Source: Mallotus nudiflorus (Eukaryota > Streptophyta > Magnoliopsida > Malpighiales > Euphorbiaceae). From it: DNA of 64,000 bases. The stretch covers positions 744,001 to 808,000 of the forward strand of contig CANTUR010000169.1 of assembly GCA_947683625.1 (NCBI GenBank), given 5' to 3'. The translations under genes were made by a program, and so were the position numbers. Below are positions 21,165 through 33,890 of the stretch, piece after piece. The notes beneath the pieces were generated by a model, which searched no databases, was not told the DNA's origin, and saw nothing but the letters and a program-made list of their open reading frames with translations. Within the stretch, counting starts at the first letter, position 1. The number at the start of each line of letters is the position of its first letter.

Positions 21165-23000
21165 CATATATATGTGCATATATGATAATGATAATAATAA
21201 TTAATTAATAAATAAAATTTGATGCAAACTAATATATTAAATTCATATCATTAAAATATGAATGCTAACAATGATCTCTATATGTCATACATACATATAA
21301 TAATAACTTGCAGTTCTACTGTGCTTCTCTACTCTAATTTGGCTGGTCTGGTCTAGTAGGCATATAGCTCACGGTGCAATTAAAATGAAAAATAATAATA
21401 ATAAATAATTAGAAATAATTTCCTAATTTATACTTTCTAGATTTCTAAAAAATGACTCGATCTAAAACTCAAAACTTAGGACCGACTCCGATATCATATT
21501 TTACGAGAAATCTACTGAAAATTTAACAGAATCTTCTTTGTAAAATGGACATTCCTCTATAAAAGTTGAGTCAATCATGCACTCAAACACACTTTAAAAT
21601 ATCCACAAAGTTCAACATCTCAAGTTAGGCCCTTAAACTACAATTATTGCCCAACTGAAAACCAACATAATCCTCTATTAATAAAATAATATAAATTTCA
21701 ATTATTCACCAAAAATCATAAAAATTCATTTAAATATCAAAAATCAATTTATTTACATAATAAAAGTATAAAAGATATTTATTTTCAAAATAAATAATAA
21801 AATTCTAATTTGTAATTAAATTATATTAATAAAATCCATTCTTCTAATTTTGCAATTAAATAGCATTAATTACAATTAATTATTTAAATTGCTAAAATAT
21901 ATAATCAAAATAATCAAAAACTTATTTAAACTTAAAAATAATAAATAAACTTATTATTCATATATTTTTCCAGAAATTACTAATAATTAGCTAAAAATAG
22001 GAAATAAATTATAAAAATTATTTTAATGCTATTAATTACTTAAATTCTGTAAAAAAAATAATAATTAATAATAATTTCAACTAAAATACTAAAATTACTA
22101 ATTTTTTCAAAAATTTATTTTTCACATAAACATTCAAAAATTCGTAATAAAAATTCTACGCATAATTTCACAAAACTTCCTTAACGAATTCTACTCTATA
22201 TAATTAGTAGAATTTAGTAAAATATATATAAAAAAAAATTTTGACCCAGGATTGTCCGGAATAGTGATGTGAACAGTACCCGGCGCTCAAAAAATTTGTA
22301 AAATTAAATAAAAATCATAGTAAGCAAGATCACAACCTCAATTTCAATAATATACTAACCAATAAACCTAATAAAATTGAATTCAAGCTCAATTTCATAA
22401 ATTAATCAAAATTAACATAAAAATAATTTCACAAAATTAAAGTCATTACCGAAGTTACCCAGACAAATTGATTGAGCAGAAATGAAGCCCACTTTGAGAC
22501 GAAGAGAATGAGCTATCAAGGTTGGGCTGAGGTGGTAGGAAACATCACTGGTAAGCTCAAGAGCAATACGACACTATGCTAAACTGGAAAGAAAAGAAGA
22601 AAGAGAGGGAAGTGGTAGCATCGCTAGGGAGAGGAGGGGCTACTGCTACTGCTGCTGGTGGAGGCGTTGACAGGCGGAGGTGGCGTGGTGGTGGTGGTGT
22701 TGGTGGGGGAAGAAGGAAAAGCATAAAGAATAAGAAGAAGAAGAAAAAGAAGTAGCTACTGCCACTTTTTTTTTAAGTAATAAACTAGATATTATTTTTT
22801 CACCAAACTCCACTTTAAATCTTCACCATAATTTATTTAATAATAAACCACATAATATTTTAAAAACTAATATTATTAGCACATATAATAAAATTTATTA
22901 AATTATACAAATAATAATTTCATAAAATAAAATAATAATAATAATAAACACTAAATTCAAAATTTAATTTAACAATTAATTAAAAATATGAGTTATAACA
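19982..23000 (-). mobile_element. 3' LTR of element 3 (L3)
   Basis: 3,019 bp, plus strand TGTCACGATCC to GAGTTATAACA. It has the superfamily layout on the minus strand: leader donor GT at 22448-22449, palindrome block about 21490-21585, cassette 21312-21379 (68 nt; its acceptor AG is now AA and its donor is GC), hairpin box, and acceptor CAG (AG at 20399-20400). It carries a private 106-bp tandem duplication (20881-21092) and a (TA)n run at about 21114-21159. Confidence 0.9.
20881..21092. repeat. 106-bp tandem duplication private to L3
   Basis: Two head-to-tail units starting CAGTCCTAGTG at 20881 and 20987, each including the hairpin box and ATTTCATAAATAAAATAATG. The partner LTR of the same element (25214-28011) has only one unit, so the duplication arose after insertion or during its replication. 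Confidence 0.85.
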
Positions 23001-23015
23001 ATCTTCTCTCCTTAC
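23001..23015 (-). promoter_or_regulatory. Polypurine tract of element 3
   Basis: The minus strand reads GTAAGGAGAGAAGAT directly before the LTR start TGTTATAACTC. This is the purine primer for plus-strand DNA synthesis and fixes the orientation. Confidence 0.8.
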
Positions 23016-23039
23016 AAAAATTCATCCTCGAATTTTATA

Positions 23040-23330
23040 AATAAAAATGAGTATAAAATTTTTATCAAGGAAAAAGATAAGGATATATCACCTGTATCTC
23101 TGCCTCAGTATCCCATGTGTGCTCTTCCACATTTTTACTCCTCCATAAAACTTTGACCATTAGAATTTGCTTTGAGTGCAATTGACAAACTTGATTGTCA
23201 ACAATCGCAACTGGTTATTCCTCATACGTTAGATCTTCATTCACTTCCACACTCTGAGGCTGTAAAACATGTGAAGGATTTGAAATATATTTTATGAGCA
23301 TCGAAACATGGAACATTGAATGCACTTGGG
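23040..23330 (-). pseudogene. Chromodomain-region remnant of element 3
   Basis: The minus strand gives FHVSMLIKYISNPSHVLQPQ, then NEDLTYEE, a stop, PVAIVDNQV, and the aromatic and acidic pattern ILMVKVLWRSKNVEEHTW. This is the end of integrase plus the chromodomain that targets chromovirus integration to marked chromatin. One in-frame stop and a few substitutions. Confidence 0.8.
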
Positions 23331-24650
23331 ACAAATTCTGCTACATCTTTAATAAGATATATGGCATACTAGTTGCAACCTCAGGAGATACTAGTTTCTC
23401 CCATGTGTCATAGCAAACACCCTTGCTTTAGCTTGTGGTCACTACTCTCTGCATCTCCTATTGTAGACCTACTAAAAGATTGGGTCCCATCACCTCCTTG
23501 ACTCCCAGGTGTAACAGATCTTTGCTGAGCACCATAAGATTGAACTATACAAGAATAATCTCTCTAAAATTGACCATCTCACCACATTCATAGCATCCAT
23601 TAGTTTACATTTTGTAATTACCTTGTCATAAATTCAAATCTTCTCATAGCCTAAAATTTTTCTAAAAACTCTTTATATCATTGCATAGTTTCACAATTTT
23701 TCATATATTTCTTAGTCAACATATTTTTCAATAACAATAGCCACTATTAATTTAACTACATACCATAAAATAAATTGAACTTCATTATGGAGCCTCAAGT
23801 TCACACTTTTAATAATATTATTATTCTTTTTCTCTTTCTTTCTTATTATCTTTTTTTTATAATCACCTATATTCCTTAAACTCCATGTTTTCAATTATTA
23901 TAACTAATAGCCTCTTTTCACTGTTCTTCTTGCCATTGTATACTCTATTAATTTCCTATGCACCATAGCACATTTAATGTTTGCTTTCACAATTATGCTT
24001 ACATCCATCGATCATCCAAAACCTATAATAAAATTTCAATAGGTATATCATAAATCCCTATTTACTAGATTATTAATTCACCATCTAATAATCATAAGGT
24101 TTTAATGTTTCCTATTGCCAGCAAAACCCATTAAAATTAAACTCAATATTTTTCATCTTAAATATTCAATTCATCATTGATTTAAATCTAATCGAAGATT
24201 ATCTATCAGGCTCCCACATTACGATTATGATGTATTATTCTATTCGTATCCTAAGCTTAACATCTTCAAGGTAACTTATATCATTTAAATGATGCAAATT
24301 CATCTCATACTTAAGGTTTCCACTTAACCTCAAAAATTATATATTTATTCCTTAATAATTTAAATAATTAAATCCTCTAGTCAGCTTTTCTTATAACTAA
24401 TCCTTTAATTTTCTTAGGTTAAAGCAACTTTAGTTAAAATTTTAAATTCATAATTCTATTTTCTTACTTCACACATTTACTCATGCAACCACTATCTTGT
24501 TGAATTCACACCTCATATAATTTATGAATTATTTACTTATCACCATATAACAACTCCTTTTACTACTAAATAAGTGTAGTAGGGGCTAAAACTAGAATAA
24601 AAAATTTGACATGAAAGGACTGCTTATCAATATATATTGTCCCTGTGGTA
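23331..24650. other. Element 3 interior: gag knuckle relic then unassigned AT-rich DNA
   Basis: At 23571-23602 the minus strand reads GCYECGEMVNF, a gag zinc knuckle with its first two Cys intact but the rest eroded. So chromodomain and gag tail are now separated by only about 250 bp, marking the pol deletion. 23650-24600 matches nothing else in this window that I can see and has no convincing frame. Confidence 0.55.
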
Positions 24651-24689
24651 AAAGCAGTTCGCATTCACCTCACTTGAAAAGATGCGGAA

Positions 24690-25010
24690 ACCAACAAGAT
24701 TCAAAATGTGGAATATACGTAGAACTGACATATCCTAAGCTTTCTATTGAAATAAAGGCTGCATAGATGGTACCGCTTGAGGCATAGCTGCTGCACCTTT
24801 CTCAACTCCTGGTGCATAAGCATCTTCCTCAAAATCCTACTGTGTAGGCTCCTTATCCTACAGCTCTCTCTGTTTACTGCAACCTGCTACTCCTTTTGAT
24901 CTACCTTTACCTCTACCACTATGCCTAGCTGGCGACTCAAGGGGTAGAGTCTCATCCTACTAAGACTCCCTTCTCGATCTTATTGATTAGTAGAGTGACT
25001 CGCACTCACC
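24690..25010 (-). pseudogene. Gag N-terminal remnant of element 3
   Basis: Minus-strand peptide around ARHSGRGKGRSKGVAG near 24960-24890, a basic Gly/Lys/Arg segment like the start of gag in elements 1 and 2, which have GKGKG repeats at the same place. No long open frame remains. Confidence 0.5.
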
Positions 25011-25194
25011 ACTTTTTGAAAAGAAAAGAAATAAAACACACAATACATACAATTCAGGTAATAACAGACATCCTAACAGTTACACAAAAATCTATAAGTA
25101 AGGAAAACCTTTCAAGGACATAATTGAATCTAATTTGCTACAGTAGTCTCAAAGAAAACTCAACTCTACTAACTTAGGTCCATAATATCAAATG

Positions 25195-25213
25195 TAGGCT
25201 TTGATACTAACTT
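25195..25213 (-). promoter_or_regulatory. Primer-binding site, element 3
   Basis: Directly inside the 5' LTR the minus strand reads AGTTAGTATCAAAGCC, an initiator-Met tRNA complement with two decayed positions. Confidence 0.75.
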
Positions 25214-28011
25214 TGTCATGACCCAAACTTTAAAGTCATGACCGACGCTAGAGAACGAGAATTCACACGAATTCGAAACCTATAGCAAGCCTTAAAATAA
25301 AAACTCATACCAAACATGCCATAAAAATACCTCAAAATTAAAATTTTAAATAATATAAAGGAATAAAACTTTTTAATTCATAATCAATATCTTTCATAAA
25401 TAAAAACATCATATCGAAACTTCATAGATAATATCAAATTAAGGTCTTTTACAATACTCCAGATCAACAATATAGCTCATAACATTCAGATATACTACAA
25501 CCAAAGTATGCTACTACTGTAGTGTCTAATAATACAACAAGATAAAAGTTCAAAGTTTACATAAATCAGCCGAGAAAGAAAGAACCCGACGAAGAGGGAA
25601 TCTAGGAGAGGTTTAAGAAGAAGAATCCTAAAAAAATAGTTGAGGGGGATCATACCTCATTGAGTGAATCATTATTATATATATGCATGTAATATAATGC
25701 ACATACACACAAGCATCAATAATAATATTCATATATTTATATTTATATAATGCATACACGTAATTCATATAGATGCTTGAAAGAATTATTCACATTTTAT
25801 TTTATTAAAGGATCAAAGCAGAACCCTAAAAAAATTTTCAACCTCAATCATTGAACCTCACTAGCCAACAAGCTCACTTAAATTCAAAAATATTTCCCTT
25901 CTCAAATTTGACAGTGGACTGGCCTCGAGACACTGAGTCAACCGAGCTTCCGTAGCCACACCACTCTCTATTTACAATCTTAATAATCAAATCTTTATCA
26001 TAACTCAAATTAATCAATATATCATAACCTAGCATCTAACATACTGTTGCGTAATAATTTTAGTGTGGCCCACTAGGTAACACGTTCTACGACAAACCAT
26101 CATTTCATAAATAAAATAATGAAATTATTATTAAAATATGGCAACAACCATTAATATAAATTAATATTCACATTTATATATATGAAATCACATATATGTG
26201 CATATATAATAATGATAATAATAATTAATAAATAAATAAAATTTGATGCAAACTAATATATTAAATTCATATCATCAAAATATGGATGCTAACAATGATC
26301 TCTATACATCATGCATACATATAATAATAACTCACAGTTTTGCTACGCTTCTCTATTTTGGTTCGGCTGGTCCGGTCCAGTATACATAGCTCGCTGTGCA
26401 ACTAAAATGAATAATAATAATAATAAATAATTAGAAATAATTTCCTAATTTATGCTTTCTAGATTTCTAAATAATGACTCGATTTAAAACTAGAATCAAA
26501 ATTTAGGATCGACCTCGATGTCATGTTTTACGAGAAATCTATCAAAAATTTAGCAGAGTCTCTTTTGTAAAACAGACATCACTCTACAAAAGTAGAGTTG
26601 ACCCTGAACGCAAACACACTTTAAAATATCCACAAAATTCAACTTATCGGGTTAGGACCACCAAACTACAATTATTGCTCAACTGAGAATCAACACAATT
26701 CACTATTAATAAAATAATATAAATTCCAATTATTCACTAAAAATCATAAAAATTCATTTTAATATCAAAAATCAATTTATTTATATAATAAAAGTATAAA
26801 AGATATCTATTTCCAAAATAAATTATAAAATTCTAATTTGTAATTAAATTATATTAATAAAATCCATTCTTCTAATTTTACAATTAAATAGCATTAATTA
26901 CAATTGATTATTTAAATTGCTAAAATATATAATCAAAATAATCAAAAACTTATTTAAACTTAAAAATAATAAATAAACTTATTATTCATATATTTTACAA
27001 AAATTATTAATAATTAGCTAAAAATAGGAAATAAATTATAAAAATTATTTTAATGCTATTGATTACTCAAATTCTATCGAAAACATAATAATTAATAATA
27101 ATTTCAATTAATATATAAAAATTATTAATTTATCTTAATTTTTTTTAAAAAATTATTTTTCATATAAACATTCAAAAATTCATAATAAAAATTCTATACA
27201 TAACTTCATAAGACTTCCTTAACAAAGATTATATAATTAGTAGAATATTTTTTAAAAAAATTTTGACCCAAGATTGTTTGAAATAGTGATGAGAACAGTA
27301 CCTGACGCCCAAAAAATTCAAAAAATTAAATAAAAATCATAGTAAGTAATATCACAACCTCCATTTCAATAATACACTACCTAATAAACCTAATAAAGTT
27401 GAAGCTCAACTTCACAAATTAACCAAAATTAACATAAAAAAAATTTCACAAAATTGGAGTCGTTACCAGAGTTACTCAGACAAATTGATTAGGAGGAAAT
27501 GAAGCCCACTTTGAGACAAAGAGAACGAGCTATCAAGCTTGACCTGAGGTGGCTGAAAACATCACCAGCAAACCCAAGAGTAATCTGACACTATGCTAAA
27601 CTAGGAGGAAAAGAAGAAAGGGAGGGAAGTGGTGGTGTTGCTAGGGAGAGGAGGGGCGGCTGTTGTTGCTGCTGGCAGTGGTGCTAACAAGCGAAGGTGG
27701 CATAGTGGTGGTGGTGTTGGTAGGGAAAGAAGGAAAGGGAGAAAGAAGAAGAAGAAGTGGCTACTGCCACTTGTTTCTTTTTTTTTTTAATAATAAAGTA
27801 GAAATTATTTTTCCACCAAAATCCACTTTAAATCTCCACCATAATTTATTTTAATAATAAACCACATAATATTTTAAAAACTAATATTATTAATACATAT
27901 AATAAAATTTATTAAATTATACAAATAATAATTTCATAAAATAAAATAATAATAATAAACACTAAATCCAAAATTTAATTTAATGCTTAATTAAAAATAT
28001 GGTTTATAACA
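25214..28011 (-). mobile_element. 5' LTR of element 3 (L4)
   Basis: 2,798 bp. On the minus strand: donor-like CTCTGGTAACG (GT at 27465-27466), palindrome block about 26525-26612 with both GTTTTAC and GTAAAAC arms intact, acceptor TTTTAG (AG at 26402-26403), 66-nt cassette 26336-26401, donor GTGAGT (GT at 26334-26335), and last acceptor TTTTTTTAG (AG at 25628-25629). It lacks the L3 106-bp duplication. The open frame 27663-27854 is a simple-repeat shadow. Confidence 0.9.
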
Positions 28012-29052
28012 ATATCATATCATAATAAAATATTTTTACAAATATTCTAGTACACAGCTATTGTTAACTCAATATAACATACTACAACATGTACATACTA
28101 CTACTGCAGCTTCTAATAAGTACAAAGGAATTGATAGTTTAAAATTTACATAAATTAGCCGGTGAAGAAAGGGTCCGGCGAAGTTGATAACTAGGAGAGG
28201 TCTGTTGAAAGGAATTTTGGAAAAAATAATTGAGGGGGATCATAACTCACTAAGTAAATTATTATTATATATATACATGCAACCTATGCATATAAGCAAC
28301 CAAGCACCAATATAATGTTTATATTTATATTTATATTTATTTAATTTATACAAGTATTTTTATGCAAAAGCTCAAAAGCAATTTTCATATCAATGCAATA
28401 AGTGAAAAATAAGTGGAAGATCGGAGCAGAACCCTAAGAATTTCATAACCTCAATTATCATAACTCACTAATGAATAGACTTTCTTGAATCCAAAAATAT
28501 TTTCCTTTTCCAATTTGACAGTGGATTGGCCCCGAGACACAAAAAGGTCAACCAACCTACCACAGTCCCTTACCGATATGACTAGCCCCGAGGCACTGCA
28601 GGTCAACCTAGCTCTCATAGCCACACTACTCTCTATCCACAAATCTCAATAATCATTTATTTGTATCTTATACCATATAATCCAATATCAATTAACACAT
28701 CATAACCTAGCAACTAGCGTACTGTTGTGCAACAGTCATAGTGCAGCCCACTAGATAACACGTTATACGACTTTCCTCTAAAACATTATATCAAAAATAA
28801 AATGATAAAATCATCTTAAAATATACACAACATCCTATAGGAAAATAAACATTAAACATTCTAGATTTCTAAGGAAAAACTCGATCTAGGATGTGACACT
28901 AATAAAACTCAAAACTCAAGACAAACCCGATATCACATTTTATGAAAAATCTACCAAAAATTTGGGCAGAGTCTTCTTTATAAAATGGATATCTCTCTAC
29001 TAAAAGTGGAGCTATTTCTACACAAAACTGTACTTCAATACTATCCACAACT
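28012..29052 (-). mobile_element. LTR C (L5), left part
   Basis: Sequence of the same LTR superfamily, missing roughly its first 180 plus-strand bases. It holds the GAGGCACTG/GAGACAC tandem units (28500-28620), the AGTCATAGTGCAGCCC box, and a degraded acceptor (28218-28236; AG lost). The cassette and part of the following intron are deleted near 28860. It is broken at 29052 by element 2 and resumes at 39825. Confidence 0.85.
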
Positions 29053-31939
29053 TGTCACGCCCCGAACCGAAAGACACATGACCAGCACTAAGGAATGAAA
29101 ATACTTAAAGTACCCAAAATCCATAGTAAGCCTTAAAAAAATTTTCGTGAAAAAGAAATAAAACACTTAATAATAAAACCATTGCTTGACAATAAAATTA
29201 TAATAAGTACACCAAACCAAATACATAAATCAAATATTCTTCAATACAATATTTCAAGTTAGATAAAATCAAAATACAAATAATATAAGTTCTTTGATAT
29301 CTACTACACTATCTAGAATTCAGTTATACATTACATATCAAATAGACCTACATAATAAAGCTAGAGAAGAAGAAACTCGGTGTAGAGAAGAAGGACGAAT
29401 CTCAAACTCCCAAACTCCTAAAAAATCGAGGGGAGTCAAACCTCATTAAGGAAGATAATAAAGAGAGCTATATGGTTTTAAAAAAATTGTTAAGTAAAAT
29501 AAAATAATAATAATAAAATAAATTTTATTATTATTAAAATTAAAGTATTTAAAATTTATTTCTAAATCATTAACTCTCCAAATAATAAATATGAAGAATT
29601 TATAATAAAACTTCTTTAAAATAAAATATCCTTTATTTAATAATTTATAAATGAAAAATCTTGGTAGAAACCTACTCCACAAAGTCTAAAAGTCACTTGA
29701 CTCACTTAACCATAAGACTGCCATTCCTCGAGAGCTAAGCATCCACCGAGCCACCAGCCACAGTCATTCACCTAATCCAATATTTTTACTATTGGTCCCT
29801 GAGAGCTAAGACATCAATTGAGGCACCCATTCTAGTATTCAATCATAACATTTCCAATAATCACTGGTAGTCCTCAAGAGCTATGGCATCCATCGAAGCA
29901 CCTGTCCCAATTAACCAATCATAAAAATTTAGATCTATTTATCAATTTCTACCAGTGAGCATACGGTCCTGATGAAACCCATTAGGTAGCCCGTTCTACC
30001 AATATTTTTCAAAACTACTATCTAACAAAAAATGTAGCACAATATAAAAAGCTATAATTTATAAATTAAATAGCATAGAATAAAACAAAATGATCATAAT
30101 GCTAGGCATAGCCTAAAACAACATAACTTAAATTTCATGTAAGCATATTGCTATATTAAATTTTATAAAATCACTATGTACAGTAAACACACGCACACAG
30201 TTCAATTTACTAACTTACTATTGGAGCGAACTGGTTGACGATTTTACGTTTGCCTAAAATTCGTAGTTCCCGCTCCGGTATCCTCTAAAAATAAAAAATA
30301 ATATTATTCAAAATAAGCTTATGCTAATAATTTCAAAATATATATAAAAAAAATTCCCAAAAACCCAAAAATTAATGAAATTAAGAAACTTGAACAAGAC
30401 TTCAGAAATATCATAACGAAGACTCGATTTACGAATTGATCCTAAAACAACATAACGATTTAAGGAAAAAACACACTGAGGTCACGTTTTACAAGAAAGC
30501 TATTGAAATTTCGACAGAATCTCCTATGTAAAATGGACATTTCTCTACTGAAATAGAGTTATTCCAGCAAGGAAAAAAATATTACTATTCACAACACAGT
30601 TCTACACTTGGGTCGCATTTCCAAACTACACACAATCCCCAACCAAGATCACCAAAACACTACCACCAAAACTAATTTAAATCATAAAAATACAGAGCAA
30701 AATTTTATCAAAATCTAATTCAGTTATAAAATAAATTCTTTTAAATAATGATATACAAAAAAATCCAATTTTTCATTTAATCCAATAAAATTCCTTATTT
30801 AACATATAATATCTATATTTAAGAATTATAATTTATAAAATTTTGGAAATTCATAAAAATTAATATTAGTACTAATATTAATTAAATCAACCAACTAATT
30901 AAATATTATAATATTTACATACATTATATTATTTCCGGAAAAATTAATCTATGATTAACAAAATATATAAAATACTAATTTAACTAATGAAATTATTTTA
31001 TGCCTTCTAAAATTAAAATTATCATTATACATAATAATTTAACTACAAATTTACTAAACCCAATTAAAATCAATTTATACAATTTTCTCTAAAAATTCAT
31101 ATTTCACATAAGCTTTTAAAATTTCATAACTTAAAATCTATAATTAATTTTAACAAACTTCCTTCACAGGATAAACTCTACAAAATATATAAAATTTAAT
31201 AAAAATAAGAAAAATTCGTAGCTCGGGACTGTGTGAATAGTAACTAACACCCGAAAAAATACAAATTTTTCATATAATTATAGAAAATTAAATAAAAAAT
31301 TACTCTTACATAGCTAATAATCTCTACAACAAGATTACTAAAGGAAATTAAGCCTAACACTCAACAAAAAATTCAAAAATCAACAAAATATAAAAAATAC
31401 ATAAATCACTTTCACCTCGATCTACAACGATCTGGATATTGGATCGATGATTTGAAGGTAGATTATTGAAGCTTGGAAGATGAAGATTCCATAGACACCG
31501 GAATTGTGACCATCCGACGTCAAAATCTTCACTGAAGGCCAATTGAAATCTAGCCAAACTAGGGCCAAAATAGGAAGAAAAGGGAAAAGGGGTTTCTGCC
31601 AGTGGCTAGGGGAGGAGTTTGGCTGCTCTCTAGCGTGGCGTGGTGGTTGGCGCACTGCTGGTGGCGGAGGGGCAGTGTTGGCAGCGAGAATAGACAGTGA
31701 AGAGGGAGAAGAAGAAGAAAAAGAAGAAAGAAAGAGAAGAGAAAAGACAAGAGAAGAAAGGAAAAAAAGAAAGAGGTTATATATATATATATCGATACAC
31801 TCCCATAATATTTTCTCTCCCAAAAGAATAATAATGTTAAAGTAAAAAAAATAAAATAACACACTACTAAAAATAAATAAATCATAATCAATACTAAATA
31901 ATTTAATTTAGTTAATAATAAAAAATTTGAAGTATTACA
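29053..31939 (-). mobile_element. 3' LTR of element 2 (L6)
   Basis: Plus strand TGTCACGCCCC to AGTATTACA. On the minus strand: TATA run near 31780, CT-rich then GC-rich leader ending before GTGAAA (GT at 31414-31415), palindromes about 30487-30560, acceptor TTTTTAG (AG at 30285-30286), 66-nt cassette 30219-30284 whose ends pair (GGAGCGGGAAC with GTTCGCTCC), donor GTAAGT (GT at 30217-30218), three tandem units about 29905-29711, last acceptor (AG at 29418-29419). Frames at 31354-31996 are in the leader and are not genes. Confidence 0.95.
30219..30284 (-). other. Putative exon 2 cassette of L6 (66 nt)
   Basis: Bounded on the minus strand by ATTTTTAG before and GTAAGTTAG after. The inverted repeat GGAGCGGGAAC/GTTCGCTCC joins its two ends. 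The partner L7 has the same 66-nt cassette at 38107-38172, but its donor GT is mutated to AT. Confidence 0.5.
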
Positions 31940-31952
31940 ATCTCCCCACCTT
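31940..31952 (-). promoter_or_regulatory. Polypurine tract of element 2
   Basis: The minus strand reads AAGGTGGGGAGAT immediately before the LTR start TGTAATACTTC, the expected plus-strand primer. Confidence 0.9.
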
Positions 31953-32196
31953 AATAAAAATTCATCCTCGACCTCATCATTGCCTCGACCTCCCACGTAC
32001 AGTCTTCAACGATGTGATTGCTCCACAATATCTTCACCACTAGAATCTCCTTAGTGCAAAGCAGATGAACTTGGTGATCCACAATTGCCACAAGATACTC
32101 CTCATATGATAGATCTTCACTGAGCTCTACTGTCTGAGGTTGCAGAACATAGGAAGGATTAGAGATATACTTCCTCAACATCGATACATGGAACAC
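31951..32196 (-). pseudogene. Chromodomain at the C terminus of element 2 pol
   Basis: 81-residue open stretch: FHVSMLRKYISNPSYV, then EDLSYEEYLVAIVDHQ, then ILVVKILWSNHIVEDCTWEV. The aromatic and acidic positions fit the chromovirus chromodomain that follows integrase and steers insertion into heterochromatin. The local frame is intact, but it is cut off from integrase by upstream stops. Confidence 0.9.
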
Positions 32197-32199
32197 TAG

Positions 32200-33390
32200 A
32201 TGGACTCAAGATATTTCAAGCATTAATACCAATCTATAAGCCACCTCTTCCACTCTCGAACGTATCTAAAATGGTCAAATGTATATGGGAGCTAGCTTAC
32301 CCTTTTTACCAAATCTCATTACCCCTTTCATTGGAGACACTTTCAAGAACACCATATCTCTAACTGAAAAGGATATATCCTTTCTCTTCAGGTCTGCATA
32401 ACTCTTATGTATGCTAAAGGCTATCTTTAACCTTTGCTAGATAATAGGGACTTTCTCTAAAGTCACTTGCACCAATTCTAGTCTTGTCAGCTGTCTTTCT
32501 CAAATTTCCTAGCATAAAGACAATGTACACTTCCTATCATATAATGCCTCATATAGTGCCATTCCAATACTTGCATGATAACTGTTGTTGTACGTAAATT
32601 TGATTGATGTTAAGTGTAAATCCTATTGACCACCAAAGTCCATCACACACATCCTTAATATATCCTTCAATGTCTAAATGGTCCTCTTTGACTAACCATT
32701 TGTTTAAGGATGAAATATTATGCTGAAGTCTAGTCTAGTAGCCAGAGCCTTGTGCAATTCTTTCCAAAGGACTGAAGTGAAAGTGTCTCTTCTATTGGAT
32801 ACTATACTTACTGGCACCCCATGGAGATAAACAATTCTATTAACATACAATCTTGCCAATCTGTCAGTGGAGTACATCTTCTTAATTGGTAGAAAGTACA
32901 CTAACTTAGTTAGCCTATTAACTATCACCTAAATAGCATCATAACCTCTAGTCGTATGAGGTAATCCAGTCATAAAATCTATAATGATTATATCCTATTT
33001 CCATTCTGGGATAAGTAACTGCTGTAATAATCCTGAAGGCCTTTAATGCTCTAACTTCACTTGCTGACAAGTGAGACGCCTAGATACAAATTTTATAACA
33101 TACTTCTTCATTCCATTCCACCAATATGTAATTTTCAAGTCATGATACATCTTGGTAGAACCTAGATGAATACTGTATGTAGAAAAATATGCCTCTTCCA
33201 TAATCTCCTTCCTCAAATCATCCACATTAGGCACACATATCCTAGTGCCCAAGCATAACATGCCCTCTTGATCAAATATAAAGTCTCTGGATTGACCTTG
33301 TTGCACTTCAAACATAATCTTGTGCAATTGTGGATCTCCTCTTTGAGCTGTTTTAACTCTATCCAAGTACACTAATTATACTCTAAATTG
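32200..33390 (-). pseudogene. Integrase of element 2, broken
   Basis: 33372-33043 holds the zinc-binding N-terminal region (HLGSTKMYHDLK, then LTCQQVK; one zinc Cys is Arg). 32928-32704 holds the core: MIVNRLTKLVYF and VSIVSNRRDTF. Both Asp residues expected at these two motifs are Asn, so two of three catalytic acids are lost. Stops separate the parts. It aligns with element 1 from base 1 upward. Confidence 0.85.
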
Positions 33391-33399
33391 AGCTAAAAG

Positions 33400-33890
33400 A
33401 TACTTCTTGGTTACTTTCAACTACAACCCTTGATCAATTAGCTCATGCAACTCTTGAATAATTGGCCTCTTTTCTATGAAAATATGAGCAAGACTGCCCT
33501 TGACTTCCTACTCAAAGCATCGACTACTACATTGGCTTTTCCCGGATGGTATGGAATAGAACAATTATAGTATTTTAGAAGTTCCATCCATCTTCTTTAC
33601 CTTAGATTGAGATTCTTTGCTAGTATATGTACTTCAGCCTCTTGCCATCGGTGTATATTTCATAAGTTACACCATATAAGTAATGCCTCTAAATTTTTAA
33701 TGCAAACACTATGATTACCATTTCCAGATCATGAGTAAGATAATTTTGCTCATGTTTCTTTAACTGTTTTGAAGCATAAGCAACTACTCTACCATCTTGC
33801 ATTAACACACATCCCAATCCTACTCAGGAAGAATCATAATACATTGTATACCCTTCACTTCCAAAGGGTAAAGTTAATATTGGAGCTAAA
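33400..33890 (-). pseudogene. RNase H of element 2, broken
   Basis: The minus strand gives GLGCVLMQDGRVVAYASKQL, then NYLTHDLEMVIIVFALK and YGVTYEIYTDG, the RNase H order in gypsy pol. Several stops are present, including one directly before GLGCVL. Confidence 0.8.

Larger units (their letters stand above)
19982..28011 (-). mobile_element. Ty3/gypsy element 3, internally deleted (non-autonomous)
   Basis: Two LTRs (19982-23000 and 25214-28011) flank only 2.2 kb. Target duplication ATATC is at 19977-19981 and 28012-28016. The interior keeps a purine tract next to the 3' LTR (23001-23015), a chromodomain remnant, a gag zinc-knuckle remnant, a gag N-terminal piece and a primer site. Protease, RT, RNase H and integrase are gone. 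The order (gag ... chromodomain) is that of a chromovirus with pol excised. It inserted next to or into the start of LTR C. Confidence 0.9.

Noticed and set aside
31422..31996. Several overlapping 100-146 residue frames at the start of L6
   Set aside because: They lie in the LTR leader and CT-rich tract on both strands. Equivalent LTRs do not keep any of these frames.
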